Positions 18,608 to 30,812 of a stretch of 64,000 nucleotides of DNA are shown here, one piece after another (the first letter of the stretch is position 1; every line of letters starts with the position of its first letter). Position numbers and translations under genes: made by a program. The notes under the pieces were generated by a model, which searched no databases, had not been told where the DNA came from, and saw only the letters and a program-made list of their open reading frames with translations. Source of the DNA: Nocardia huaxiensis (GTDB lineage: Bacteria > Actinomycetota > Actinomycetes > Mycobacteriales > Mycobacteriaceae). The stretch lies in NCBI RefSeq assembly GCF_013744875.1, contig NZ_CP059399.1:2542001-2606000 (forward strand), read 5' to 3'.

Positions 18608-18623
18608 ATACGAATATTCGTAT
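18608..18623. promoter_or_regulatory. Perfect AT-rich palindrome, candidate operator
   Basis: ATACGAATATTCGTAT is a perfect 16-bp palindrome inside otherwise GC-rich DNA. It lies 59 bp upstream of the propeller gene (minus strand) and about 255 bp upstream of fbiC. Dyads of this size are typical of TetR, ArsR or similar dimeric repressors. No dedicated regulator gene is adjacent. Confidence 0.5.
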
Positions 18624-18877
18624 CAACCGATGCGAGTAATCGTGGCGGACACCCTAGAGGCGCAGGTCGCGGGTGACAAGGGTCAGTCCCAGGAGGAGAC
18701 GCATGACGGAGTAATGCGAAGGTGACAGCTGATTTCGCGCGATCCGGGTAACTCGTCGGGTACGGAGGAATCGGATCGGCTCCCAGCCGGTTGCACGCAT
18801 GCATGACGGATAACGGCACTCAGCCGGGCGCAGAAGTTCCGGGGAGGCGGAGGGAGCAACAGTCGGATGGATGGCGC

Positions 18878-21493
<2,616 letters not shown>

Positions 21494-21513
21494 CCGTCCA
21501 CACCATTGCCCGG

Positions 21514-21547
21514 CACTGTGGCGCCCGAACCATCGGGTGCCACAGTG
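21514..21547 (+). terminator. Hairpin terminator after fbiC
   Basis: A 15-bp stem (CACTGTGGCGCCCGA with its complement, one G-T pair) and a 4-nt loop lie 21 bp after the fbiC stop codon. There is no strong T-run, as often seen in actinobacteria. Confidence 0.75.
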
Positions 21548-21655
21548 CTGTTCCAGGGGAAAACCCGACCCGGTATGCGGGCGAGTGCGGGTCGGCTGAC
21601 TCATGCGCCTGGGCTATGGGCCCGGCAATAGTGGTGGTCGGTACGCCGAGCCACC

Positions 21656-21910
21656 CGGGGGATCGAGGCCACCCGCACGCTGCGGCTTGCCCACCCCGGT
21701 TTACGCATTCTGGTCATGACAGTGTCCGAGGATCGGGACAGTCTGCTCGTGGCGATCCGTGCGGAGGCGGATGGGTACCTTACTCAAAGGTGCGCATGTC
21801 GCGGACCTGCTCTCCGGTGCCGGGACGTGTCGATCTTCGGGAAGCTCCAGGTTCACGATCGCGCGGAGGCCATTATCCGGGCACGTGAGGCGGGATTGGG
21901 CGGCCGATGA
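21656..21910 (+). pseudogene. Degenerate NarL/LuxR-family response regulator remnant
   Basis: The in-frame translation reads IEATRTLRLAHPGLRILVM, then TVSEDRDSLLVAIRAEADGYL. This is the alpha3-beta5 part of a NarL-type receiver domain (normally MTMSEDRDSLLAAIRAGADGYL). After a short unrelated stretch it continues with VSIFGKLQVHDRAEAIIRAR and EAGLGGR, the C-terminal recognition helix of a LuxR HTH. The phospho-acceptor half, the linker and most of the HTH are gone, so this is an internally deleted gene. The frame is still open, suggesting an in-frame or recent deletion. It lies between fbiC and fdxC. Not expected to be functional. Confidence 0.7.
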
Positions 21911-21957
21911 GGGGCTTTGCGGGGTGTGAACCATCCCTGGCGGCACGCGGTGCGAAT

Positions 21958-21976
21958 TAAGGTAAGCCTGACCAGT
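21958..21976 (+). promoter_or_regulatory. Candidate IdeR/DtxR iron box upstream of fdxC
   Basis: TAAGGTAAGCCTGACCAGT matches the IdeR/DtxR consensus TWAGGTWAGSCTWACCTWA at about 15 of 19 positions; the left half and centre are intact and the right end is weak. It lies 75 bp upstream of the ferredoxin gene fdxC. Iron control of an Fe-S protein is plausible but untested. Confidence 0.4.
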
Positions 21977-22051
21977 AGTAATGTTGGGGCGCGGGATAGG
22001 GTTTCGCGGGGCGGAGCATCCCGCATGTGAGGACAGACTAGGAGAGCGGCA

Positions 22052-22375
22052 GTGCCGTACATCATCGCTGAACCGTGCGTTGACGTGAAGGACAAGGCGT
22101 GCATCGAAGAATGCCCCGTGGACTGCATCTACGAGGGCGGTCGCATGCTGTACATCCAACCGGACGAGTGCGTGGACTGTGGTGCATGTGAACCCGTCTG
22201 CCCGGTGGAGGCCATCTTCTACGAAGACGACACCCCGGATCAGTGGAGCGGTTACGTCAACGCCAATGTCGAGTTCTTCGATGATCTCGGCTCGCCCGGC
22301 GGCGCCACCAAGGTCGGCAAGGTCGATTACGACCCGCCGTTCATCGCCGCCCTCCCGCCCATGGCCGGCGAGTAG
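22052..22375 (+). CDS. fdxC: 7Fe ferredoxin FdxC
   Basis: A 107-aa ferredoxin with a [3Fe-4S]/[4Fe-4S] cluster pattern. The N-terminal part has CVDVKDKACIEECPVDCIYEG and the second motif is CVDCGACEPVCPVEAI. The C-terminal extension is typical of actinobacterial 7Fe ferredoxins. It probably carries electrons for oxidoreductases or P450s. GTG 22052 follows AGGAGAG. The aminotransferase gene starts 9 bp after the stop, a conserved actinobacterial pairing. A possible iron box lies upstream. Confidence 0.96.
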   Translation: MPYIIAEPCVDVKDKACIEECPVDCIYEGGRMLYIQPDECVDCGACEPVCPVEAIFYEDDTPDQWSGYVNANVEFFDDLGSPGGATKVGKVDYDPPFIAALPPMAGE

Positions 22376-22384
22376 GCAGTCGAT

Positions 22385-23491
22385 TTGAACACGCGTGGCC
22401 GGGTGAGCTCGCTGCTGCCCGATTTCCCCTGGGACACCATCGCTTCCGTGAAGGCGAAGGCCGCCGCCCATCCGGGCGGCATCGTGGATCTGTCCGTCGG
22501 CACCCCTGTCGATCCGGTCGATCCGCTGATCCGGGCCGCGCTGTCATCGGTGGCGGAGGTGCCGGGATACCCGACCACGCACGGCACCCCCGAACTGCGG
22601 CAGGCCGCGGTCGACGCGATGAAGCGGCGGTTCGGGATCACCGGTGTGGACCCGGCTGCGGTGCTGCCGGTCATCGGCACCAAGGAGCTGATCGCGGGAC
22701 TGCCGCGGCTGCTCGGACTCGGTGCCGAAGATCTGGTGGTGATTCCGGAGGTCGCGTACCCGACCTATGAGGTGGGCGCGCTGCTGTCCGGCTCGCGCAT
22801 CATTCGCGCGGACGGGCTCACCCAGCTCGGGCCGGAGAAGCCCGCGCTCATCTACCTGAACTCGCCGTCGAATCCGACCGGCAAGGTGCTCGGCGTCGAA
22901 CATCTGCGCAAGGTGGTCGAATTCGCGCGCGAGCGCGGGGCGATCGTGGCGTCCGACGAGTGCTACCTGGGCCTGACCTGGGAGGGCCGCGCGGTCTCCA
23001 TCCTCGATCCCGAGGTGAGCGACGGTGATCACACCGGGCTGCTGGCCATCCACTCGCTGTCCAAGACGTCGAATCTGGCGAGCTACCGCGCCGGGTTCGT
23101 CACCGGCGACCCGGAGCTGGTGGCCGAATTGCTGGAGGTGCGAAAGCATTCCGGCATGATGCTGCCGTTCCCGATCCAGGCCGCCATGACCGCGGCCCTC
23201 GGCGACGACACCCACGAGTCGCAGCAGCGCGAGCGCTACCGTGCGCGCCGCGAGGTGCTGCGAAACGCGTTGCTCCAGGCCGGTTTCCGCATCGACGACT
23301 CCGAGGCCGGACTGTACCTGTGGTCCACGCGCGGCGAGCCCTGCCGCACCACCCTGGACTGGCTGGCCGAGCGCGGCATCCTGGCGGCCCCGGGCGAGTT
23401 CTACGGCCCGCGCGGCAATCAGCATGTGCGCATTGCGCTTACCGCCACCGACGAACGCATCGCGGTCGCAGCTGAGCGTCTGACCAGCTGA
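22385..23491 (+). CDS. dapC: Succinyldiaminopimelate aminotransferase (DapC-type, class I PLP)
   Basis: A 368-aa fold-type I PLP aminotransferase of the actinobacterial DapC group, making N-succinyl-diaminopimelate in lysine and peptidoglycan precursor synthesis. The PLP lysine is in SLSKTSNLASYRAGF; NSPSNPTGKV and the SDECYLGL loop contact the cofactor. The start is TTG 22385. It follows fdxC at 9 bp. The later pathway genes dapD and dapE are 15 kb downstream in this window. In M. tuberculosis the matching position holds Rv1178, annotated only as an aminotransferase, so the DapC assignment rests on sequence type. Confidence 0.85.
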   Translation: MNTRGRVSSLLPDFPWDTIASVKAKAAAHPGGIVDLSVGTPVDPVDPLIRAALSSVAEVPGYPTTHGTPELRQAAVDAMKRRFGITGVDPAAVLPVIGTKELIAGLPRLLGLGAEDLVVIPEVAYPTYEVGALLSGSRIIRADGLTQLGPEKPALIYLNSPSNPTGKVLGVEHLRKVVEFARERGAIVASDECYLGLTWEGRAVSILDPEVSDGDHTGLLAIHSLSKTSNLASYRAGFVTGDPELVAELLEVRKHSGMMLPFPIQAAMTAALGDDTHESQQRERYRARREVLRNALLQAGFRIDDSEAGLYLWSTRGEPCRTTLDWLAERGILAAPGEFYGPRGNQHVRIALTATDERIAVAAERLTS

Positions 23492-23561
23492 TTTCCTTCC
23501 GCTGCCGGGCGCGTGCTACTGTCTTCGACGTTGCGAGGCCCGGCGGCCGAGCTTCTAGCAA

Positions 23562-23635
23562 GGCCCTGTGGCGCAGTTGGTTAGCGCGCCGCCCTGTCAC
23601 GGCGGAGGTCGCGGGTTCGAGTCCCGTCAGGGTCG
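23562..23635 (+). tRNA. tRNA-Asp (GTC)
   Basis: A 74-nt cloverleaf: acceptor GGCCCTG pairs with CAGGGTC, the anticodon arm is CCGCC-CTGTCAC-GGCGG with anticodon GTC, and the T-arm is GCGGG-TTCGAGT-CCCGT. CCA is not encoded. A strong intrinsic terminator follows 17 bp later. Confidence 0.97.
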
Positions 23636-23645
23636 CCTCTCTTGA

Positions 23646-25373
<1,728 letters not shown>

Positions 25374-25445
25374 CGACGCGGGTACGCCGGAAGGAAGTAG
25401 CGCGTTCCTGCCCGCTGGGCGGCAAAGTTCGCGATAGCCTGGGTT

Positions 25446-27083
25446 ATGGACGCTGTTTCGGTTGTCCCCACACCTGCCAACGAACCGGTGCACACCTACG
25501 CGCCGGGCAGCCGGGAACGGGAGCTGCTCACCGGCAAGCTCGCCCACCTCTCCGCCGAATCCGTCGACGTGCCGCTCGTGATCGGCGGCCGCGACCGGAC
25601 CGGCAGCGGAGAACGGCTGGAAATCGTTATGCCGCACCGGTATCGGCACGTGCTCGGGACCTACACGCAAACCACCCACGACGAGGCGCAGGCGGCCGTC
25701 GACGCCGCGACGGCCGCCGCACCCGCCTGGCGCGCACTACCGTTCGAAGAACGGGCGGCGGTGCTGCTCCGCGCCGCCGACCTGCTCGCCGGGCCCTGGC
25801 GGGAAACCATCGCGGCGGCAACCATGCTCGGACAGTCGAAATCGGCCACCCAGGCCGAGATCGACGCACCCTGCGAGCTGGTCGACTTCTGGCGCTTCAA
25901 TGTGGCCTTCGCGCGCGGGATCCTGGAGCAGCAGCCGGAATCCGGTGCGGGCGTGTGGAATCGAATGGACTACCGGCCCCTGGAGGGGTTCGTATACGCG
26001 ATCACGCCGTTCAACTTCACCGCCATCGCCGGGAACCTGCCCACCGCGCCCGCGCTCATGGGCAATACCGTGGTGTGGAAACCCTCACCGACGCAGACGC
26101 TTTCGGCGTACTACACCATGCGGTTGCTGGAAGCGGCCGGGCTGCCGCCGGGCGTGATCAATATGGTCACCGGGGACGGGATCCAGCTCTCGGAGATCGC
26201 GCTGGCCGATCGGCGGCTGGCGGGCATCCACTTCACCGGGTCCACCCGCACCTTCCAGCACCTGTGGCGGGAGGTGGGCGCGAATATCGACCGCTACCAC
26301 AGTTATCCGCGGCTGGTGGGGGAGACGGGCGGCAAGGATTTCATCGTCGCGCACAGCTCCGCCGACCCGGATGCCCTGCGCACGGCGCTGATTCGCGGGG
26401 CGTTCGAGTATCAGGGGCAGAAGTGCTCGGCGGCCTCGCGGGCCTACATCGCGAAATCGGTATGGACCCTGATCGCCGATGACTTCGCCGATCAGGTGCG
26501 GGAGCTCGGCTACGGCGATGTGGCGGACCTGTCGAATTTCGGTGGGGCGCTGATCGATCGACGGTCCTACGACAAGAATGTGGCGGCCATCGAACGCGCA
26601 CGGGCCAAAGGGATCGAAATCCCCGTGGGCGGGCACTACGACGACAGCGAGGGCTACTTCGTCCGGCCGACCGTGCTGCTCGCCGACGACCCCACCGACG
26701 AGTCCTTCGCCACCGAGTACTTCGGGCCCATCCTGTCGGTGTACGTCTACGACGACAGCACCCCTTCGGGTTTCGCCGATGTGCTCACCCAGGTGGACCG
26801 GACCTCGCCCTACGCGCTCACCGGCGCGATCTTCGCCCGCGACCGGCAGGCCGTCGAACAGGCTTCGGCCACACTGCGATTCGCGGCCGGAAACTTCTAT
26901 GTCAACGACAAGCCCACCGGCGCGGTGGTCGGGCAGCAGCCTTTCGGCGGCGCTCGCGGCTCCGGCACCGACGACAAGGCCGGCTCATATCTGAACCTGC
27001 TGCGCTGGACCGCACCTCGCACGATCAAGGAAACCTTCGTCGCCCCCACCGATTACCGCTACCCGCACATGGAGGCCCGATGA
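25446..27083 (+). CDS. pruA: L-glutamate gamma-semialdehyde (1-pyrroline-5-carboxylate) dehydrogenase
   Basis: The second step of proline catabolism: P5C/glutamate semialdehyde to glutamate with NAD+. The 545-aa protein is an aldehyde dehydrogenase with the catalytic Cys in EYQGQKCSAASRAYI and the Glu in LVGETGGKDFIV; ITPFNFTAIAGNLPTAPALM forms the NAD site. ATG 25446 has TAGCCT 5 nt upstream and no Shine-Dalgarno, so the mRNA is probably leaderless. The stop overlaps putB by 4 bp (ATGA). Equivalent to rocA/Rv1187 of M. tuberculosis. Confidence 0.97.
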   Translation: MDAVSVVPTPANEPVHTYAPGSRERELLTGKLAHLSAESVDVPLVIGGRDRTGSGERLEIVMPHRYRHVLGTYTQTTHDEAQAAVDAATAAAPAWRALPFEERAAVLLRAADLLAGPWRETIAAATMLGQSKSATQAEIDAPCELVDFWRFNVAFARGILEQQPESGAGVWNRMDYRPLEGFVYAITPFNFTAIAGNLPTAPALMGNTVVWKPSPTQTLSAYYTMRLLEAAGLPPGVINMVTGDGIQLSEIALADRRLAGIHFTGSTRTFQHLWREVGANIDRYHSYPRLVGETGGKDFIVAHSSADPDALRTALIRGAFEYQGQKCSAASRAYIAKSVWTLIADDFADQVRELGYGDVADLSNFGGALIDRRSYDKNVAAIERARAKGIEIPVGGHYDDSEGYFVRPTVLLADDPTDESFATEYFGPILSVYVYDDSTPSGFADVLTQVDRTSPYALTGAIFARDRQAVEQASATLRFAAGNFYVNDKPTGAVVGQQPFGGARGSGTDDKAGSYLNLLRWTAPRTIKETFVAPTDYRYPHMEAR

Positions 27084-28048
27084 TCCGGATCAATCCGCTC
27101 CGTCCGGTGATTCTCGCGGCAGCCGGATCGGACCGCATGAAGCGCACCATCACCAAGGTGCCCGCGACCGCGGCCGTGGTGAAACGCTTCGTCGCCGGGG
27201 AGACCCGCGCGGAGCTGCTGCCCGTCGTGCGGGAACTGCTCGCCGGCGGCCGCACGGTGAGCGTCGACTTCCTGGGCGAGTACACCACCGAACGCGGCAT
27301 GGCCGATGCCGCGGTGACCGAATACCTCGCTCTCATAGGCGAACTCGCCGCCCTGGATCGCACGCTCCCGGACAGTGCGAGCACGGTGCCACGCGTCGAG
27401 GTGTCGCTGAAACTGTCCGCGCTCGGCCAGTTCCTGGGGGCGGACGGCCCCGCCATCGCCGCCGAGAACCTGCACAAGCTCTGCGCCAAGGCCGCCGAAT
27501 CGCAGGTGTGGGTGACCGTGGACGCCGAGGACCACACCACCACCGAGGAGACCGTCGCGGCCGTGCGGGAGATGCGGTCCGAATTCCCCTGGCTGGGCCT
27601 GGCGGTGCAGACCTATCTGCGGGACGCGGTGGCGCGGTGCCGGGACCTGTCGGCGGAGGGCACGCGAATCCGGCTGTGCAAGGGCGCGTATCAGGAACCG
27701 GAGACCGTCGCGTATCGCAAGCGCGCCGAGGTCGACGCGTCCTATCTGGAATGCCTCGACGTGATCATGCGCGGCGACGGCTATCCGATGGTGGCCACCC
27801 ACGATCCGGCCATGCTCGACGCCGGACTGCGTGAGTCCGCCGAGAAATACCGTGGGCCGGGCGATTTCGAGTTCCAGATGCTGTACGGCATCCGGGACGC
27901 GGAACAGCGGCGGCTGGTCGGGGAGGGGCAGGCGTTGCGGGTGTACGTGCCCTACGGTGGCCAGTGGTACGGCTACCTCATGCGGCGGCTGGCCGAACGG
28001 CCCGCCAATGTCGGCTTCTTCCTGCGCGCGCTCACCGAGCGGAGCTGA
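27080..28048 (+). CDS. putB: Proline dehydrogenase
   Basis: The first step of proline catabolism: FAD-dependent oxidation of L-proline to P5C. The 322-aa monofunctional TIM-barrel enzyme has the motifs VSLKLSALGQF, VDAEDHTTTE, LAVQTYLRDAVARC and the C-terminal YGGQWYGYLMRRLAERPANV, whose Arg pair binds the proline carboxylate. It overlaps pruA by 4 bp, so the pair is translationally coupled and probably channels P5C. A GC-rich hairpin follows between it and the convergent MpaB gene. Confidence 0.96.
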   Translation: MIRINPLRPVILAAAGSDRMKRTITKVPATAAVVKRFVAGETRAELLPVVRELLAGGRTVSVDFLGEYTTERGMADAAVTEYLALIGELAALDRTLPDSASTVPRVEVSLKLSALGQFLGADGPAIAAENLHKLCAKAAESQVWVTVDAEDHTTTEETVAAVREMRSEFPWLGLAVQTYLRDAVARCRDLSAEGTRIRLCKGAYQEPETVAYRKRAEVDASYLECLDVIMRGDGYPMVATHDPAMLDAGLRESAEKYRGPGDFEFQMLYGIRDAEQRRLVGEGQALRVYVPYGGQWYGYLMRRLAERPANVGFFLRALTERS

Positions 28049-28070
28049 GCCGCCGCGCCGAAAAGTATTG

Positions 28071-28105
28071 CGGGCGGGCAGGAGTCCGGTTCTCCTGCCC
28101 GCCCG
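28071..28105. terminator. GC-rich hairpin between convergent putB and MpaB gene
   Basis: Perfect 14-bp arms (CGGGCGGGCAGGAG and complement) with a 7-nt loop lie 22 bp after putB and 26 bp from the stop of the minus-strand gene. Likely a shared bidirectional terminator without a T-run. Confidence 0.7.
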
Positions 28106-28131
28106 TCGCGTCCGCCGGTCCGTGCAGGGGG

Positions 28132-29004
28132 TCAGACCAGCGGGCGGCCCAGGCGGCGGCGCGTGCGCATATCCGCGAGGTAGAAGTTGAACGGGAACAG
28201 CCGCAGCGGTTCCGGCAGCCGCGTCCACACGGCGGCCAGCGGGCGCATGAGCAGGGCGAAGCGGCGCTCGTCGCGGGCGGTCCAGGTCATGCCCATCTCG
28301 TCGCGAAGATGTTGCGGCAGTAGGGCGGTGACCACGAAGCGGTGGAACCGCCCGAACACCAACTGCACCGGGCGCGGCATCATGCGCAGATCGATGAGGC
28401 GGTTGAAGTAGGCCCGCACGCGCGGGTCGATGGTCTTGGTGGCCAGGTTGGTCTCGAAGTACTCGTAGAACTCCTCGCGGGTGGCCGGCCACATCTCCGG
28501 GCGCATCTGCAGGGTGGTGCCCAGGCGCGCGCTGTACTGGTAGAAGGCCTCGGCCACTTCGGGTTTCATGGGACCGCGCATGCGCAGGATCATGTCGTCG
28601 AAGCCGTAGTAGATGCAGGCGGCCACCCACAGTTGCAGGTTCGGGTCGAAGGCGTTGTACTTCACCGGGCTGTACTGCTTGGTGCGCACGCCGCGGTGCG
28701 CGCCGTTGACGGCCTCGGCGTAGGACTTGCGATCCTCCTCCGTGCCCATCATGGCGACGGCCAGGTAGGTGAGGGTGGTGCGCAGCCGCTTGACCGGGCG
28801 CACCATGATCGAGCCATTGCGATTGTCGCTCTCGACCACGCCGTAGGCCACGGGGGTCAGGGACAGCTGCATGACGACATTGGCCGCGCCGCCGAGGAAG
28901 GCGGAGACGCCGTCGATGTGTTCGCGAATGGTTTCGGGGGTGAACGGCTCGGCCGTGGGGGCCGGACGGTAATACTCATCAGACTTGCGCAGAGGGGCGG
29001 TCAT
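28132..29004 (-). CDS. MpaB/DUF2236 family oxygenase-like protein 1
   Basis: A 290-aa helical protein of the MpaB/rubber-oxygenase superfamily (heme b dependent). YGVVESDNRNG, VNGAHRGVRTKQYSPVKYNA and LQLWVAACIYYGFDDM are family blocks; His in NGAHRGV and in LLPQHLRDEMG are candidate heme ligands. The paralogue at 29808 is similar end to end (both share ARLGTTLQMRPEMWPATR-like and DIDLKMLPRP-like blocks). ATG 29004 is 11 nt from AAGGAG; GTG 29013 is the alternative. A 27-bp operator upstream is shared with the divergent TetR gene. Substrate unknown. Confidence 0.85.
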   Translation of the reverse strand: MTAPLRKSDEYYRPAPTAEPFTPETIREHIDGVSAFLGGAANVVMQLSLTPVAYGVVESDNRNGSIMVRPVKRLRTTLTYLAVAMMGTEEDRKSYAEAVNGAHRGVRTKQYSPVKYNAFDPNLQLWVAACIYYGFDDMILRMRGPMKPEVAEAFYQYSARLGTTLQMRPEMWPATREEFYEYFETNLATKTIDPRVRAYFNRLIDLRMMPRPVQLVFGRFHRFVVTALLPQHLRDEMGMTWTARDERRFALLMRPLAAVWTRLPEPLRLFPFNFYLADMRTRRRLGRPLV

Positions 29005-29051
29005 CGTTGACACGACTCCTTGGTGTCCGCTCCTCGTCGGTGAGGAGAGTG

Positions 29052-29078
29052 TGAGAAAGTTCGCGCTTCACTTTCTCA
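29052..29078. promoter_or_regulatory. TetR-type operator between MpaB gene 1 and tetR
   Basis: TGAGAAAGT-N9-ACTTTCTCA: perfect 9-bp arms around a 9-nt centre, in the 148-bp divergent region. A second copy with the same spacing occurs upstream of the other MpaB gene (30678-30704). Confidence 0.7.
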
Positions 29079-29152
29079 TCGCAAGATCACGCTGTCAATG
29101 TGCGATGATGAGTGCCTCATCGTATCGGCGACGCCAAGAAGGGGTTCGGACC

Positions 29153-29785
29153 ATGGCCAACCTGGCCAAATTGCTGCCGCTCGTGCGCGGATCCGCCCCC
29201 GAGGACCGCAATCAGGCCAAGGTTCTGGACGCGGCCCTGATGGCGTTCCTCGACTTCGGCATCAAGCGCACCAGCATGGTCGAGGTGGCGCGACGCGGCG
29301 GGCTCTCGCTCGCGACGCTGTATCGGCGCTTCGCCGGGAAGAACGATCTCATTCAGGCCGTCGGGCTGCGGCAGGCCCGGCAGTTCATCGATCAGGCCGA
29401 TGCCGCTCTGCGGCCCTACGCGGACCGCGACGCCAGCGCCGAGGATCAGATCGTCGCCCTGTTCGTCGCCTTCATCGAGGGTCTGCGCGGCGATCAGCTG
29501 CTGGAGCGGCTGCTCAAGACCGAGCCCGAGATCGTACTGCCGTACCTGACCGTGCAGGGCGCGCCCGTCATCGAACTCGGGCGCGACTACCTCGCCGAAT
29601 TCATCAGCCGGCTCCAGGCGGAAGGCAAAGTGCCGCAATACGATCCGCTGCCGCTGGCGGAGATGATCGCGCGCGCGGCGCTGTCGCTGGCGCTCACGCC
29701 GCAGACCGTCATCCCGCTCGACGACGAGGCCGCACTGCGGCGATTCGCCCTCGACCATGTGGTGCCGGGCTTCCGGATCCACTGA
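29153..29785 (+). CDS. TetR/AcrR family regulator of the MpaB genes
   Basis: A 210-aa TetR repressor. The N-terminal HTH is LDAALMAFLDFGIKRTSMVEVARRGGLSLATLYRRFAGKNDLIQAV, and the rest is a helical ligand-binding domain (ALSLALTPQTVIP near the end). ATG 29153 follows AAGAAGGGG; the frame is open upstream to 28985 but that stretch crosses the operator. It lies between two MpaB paralogues and each of their promoters carries the same 27-bp dyad, so it probably represses both and itself. The ligand is unknown, perhaps the MpaB substrate. Confidence 0.9.
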   Translation: MANLAKLLPLVRGSAPEDRNQAKVLDAALMAFLDFGIKRTSMVEVARRGGLSLATLYRRFAGKNDLIQAVGLRQARQFIDQADAALRPYADRDASAEDQIVALFVAFIEGLRGDQLLERLLKTEPEIVLPYLTVQGAPVIELGRDYLAEFISRLQAEGKVPQYDPLPLAEMIARAALSLALTPQTVIPLDDEAALRRFALDHVVPGFRIH

Positions 29786-29807
29786 GCCGCTGCGGTTTCC
29801 GCACGCA

Positions 29808-30659
29808 TCACACCAGCCGTAATCCCAGTCGGCGGCGCAGGCGCATATCCCACAGGTAGGCGTTGACCGGGAAAGTCCGCACGGGCGTGGGCAACAGCGA
29901 TTCGGCCGCACCGGCCGTGCGCAGAATGCGGGCCAGTGCGCGGTCCTGGCGCGGCGTCCACGTCATCCCCATCTCGTCCCGGATGTGTTGCGGGAGCAGG
30001 CCGATGACGAAGAACCGGTGCACGCGGCCGAAGCCCAGCTGGAACGGGCGCGGCAGCATCTTCAGGTCGATCAGATCCTCGAAGTACGCCTGCACGGTCG
30101 GATCGATGGTGGTCTTGGCGAGGTTCTCCTCCCAGTAGCGGTCGAAGTCCGCGCGCGTGGCCGGCCACATCTCCGGGCGCACCTGCAAGGTTGTGCCCAG
30201 GCGCGCGGAGTAGTGATAGAAGGCGTCGGCGTCCGCCTCGGGCATGGGTCCGTGCATGCGCTCGTGCAAATCCTTTGCGCCCCAATACAGGCAGGCCGCC
30301 ACCCAGAGTTGCAGGCGCGGGTCGAAGGCGTTGTAGCGCACCGGGCTGCCCGGACGGGATCGCACGAACTTGTGCACGGAGTCGACGGCGGTGCGGTACG
30401 CCTCCCGATCCTCCTCGGTGCCCAGCATGGCGACGGCCAGATAGGTGACGGTGGTGCGCAGCCGCTTGATCGGATGCTTGAAGACCTGCCCGCTCTCCAC
30501 CGGGCTCTCGACCACGCCGTAGCCGACCGGTGGTTGTGCGAGTTGCATGATCACATTCGCCGCCGCGCCGAACAGGGCGGCGCTCCCGTCGAGGTACTGC
30601 CGGATATCGATGGGCGGCAGCGCGGGTTCCCGGGGCGTGGCGTGCAGCGGGCTGGTCAT
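29808..30659 (-). CDS. MpaB/DUF2236 family oxygenase-like protein 2
   Basis: A 283-aa paralogue of the protein at 28132. Family blocks include VGYGVVESPVESGQVF, VDSVHKFVRSRPGSPVRYNA, LQLWVAACLYWGAKDL and GLLPQHIRDEMGMTW, with the same candidate heme-ligand His residues. ATG 30659 (AGG 7 nt upstream) is preferred over ATG 30710 because the longer form would span the operator. The gene ends 22 bp from the convergent tetR stop. The two paralogues probably arose by duplication, with tetR between them. Substrate unknown. Confidence 0.87.
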   Translation of the reverse strand: MTSPLHATPREPALPPIDIRQYLDGSAALFGAAANVIMQLAQPPVGYGVVESPVESGQVFKHPIKRLRTTVTYLAVAMLGTEEDREAYRTAVDSVHKFVRSRPGSPVRYNAFDPRLQLWVAACLYWGAKDLHERMHGPMPEADADAFYHYSARLGTTLQVRPEMWPATRADFDRYWEENLAKTTIDPTVQAYFEDLIDLKMLPRPFQLGFGRVHRFFVIGLLPQHIRDEMGMTWTPRQDRALARILRTAGAAESLLPTPVRTFPVNAYLWDMRLRRRLGLRLV

Positions 30660-30677
30660 CGTCGACCTCGTTCCCTG

Positions 30678-30704
30678 ATGAGAAAGATGTATATAAACCT
30701 TCTT
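30678..30704. promoter_or_regulatory. Second TetR-type operator upstream of MpaB gene 2
   Basis: TGAGAAAGA-N9-ACCTTCTTA has the same 9-9-9 layout as the dyad at 29052; the left arm matches it at 8 of 9 and the right arm at 7 of 9 positions. It is 19 bp upstream of ATG 30659. Confidence 0.6.
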
Positions 30705-30812
30705 ACCCACTCAGTTCGCCTGTCAACCGACCGGGCTGGTTCGCAGCCTATTCGTGTCCTGGTGATTCGACGCCGGAACGGCCGCGGCGCTGCGGGCCGG
30801 TAGCCTGGGCCG

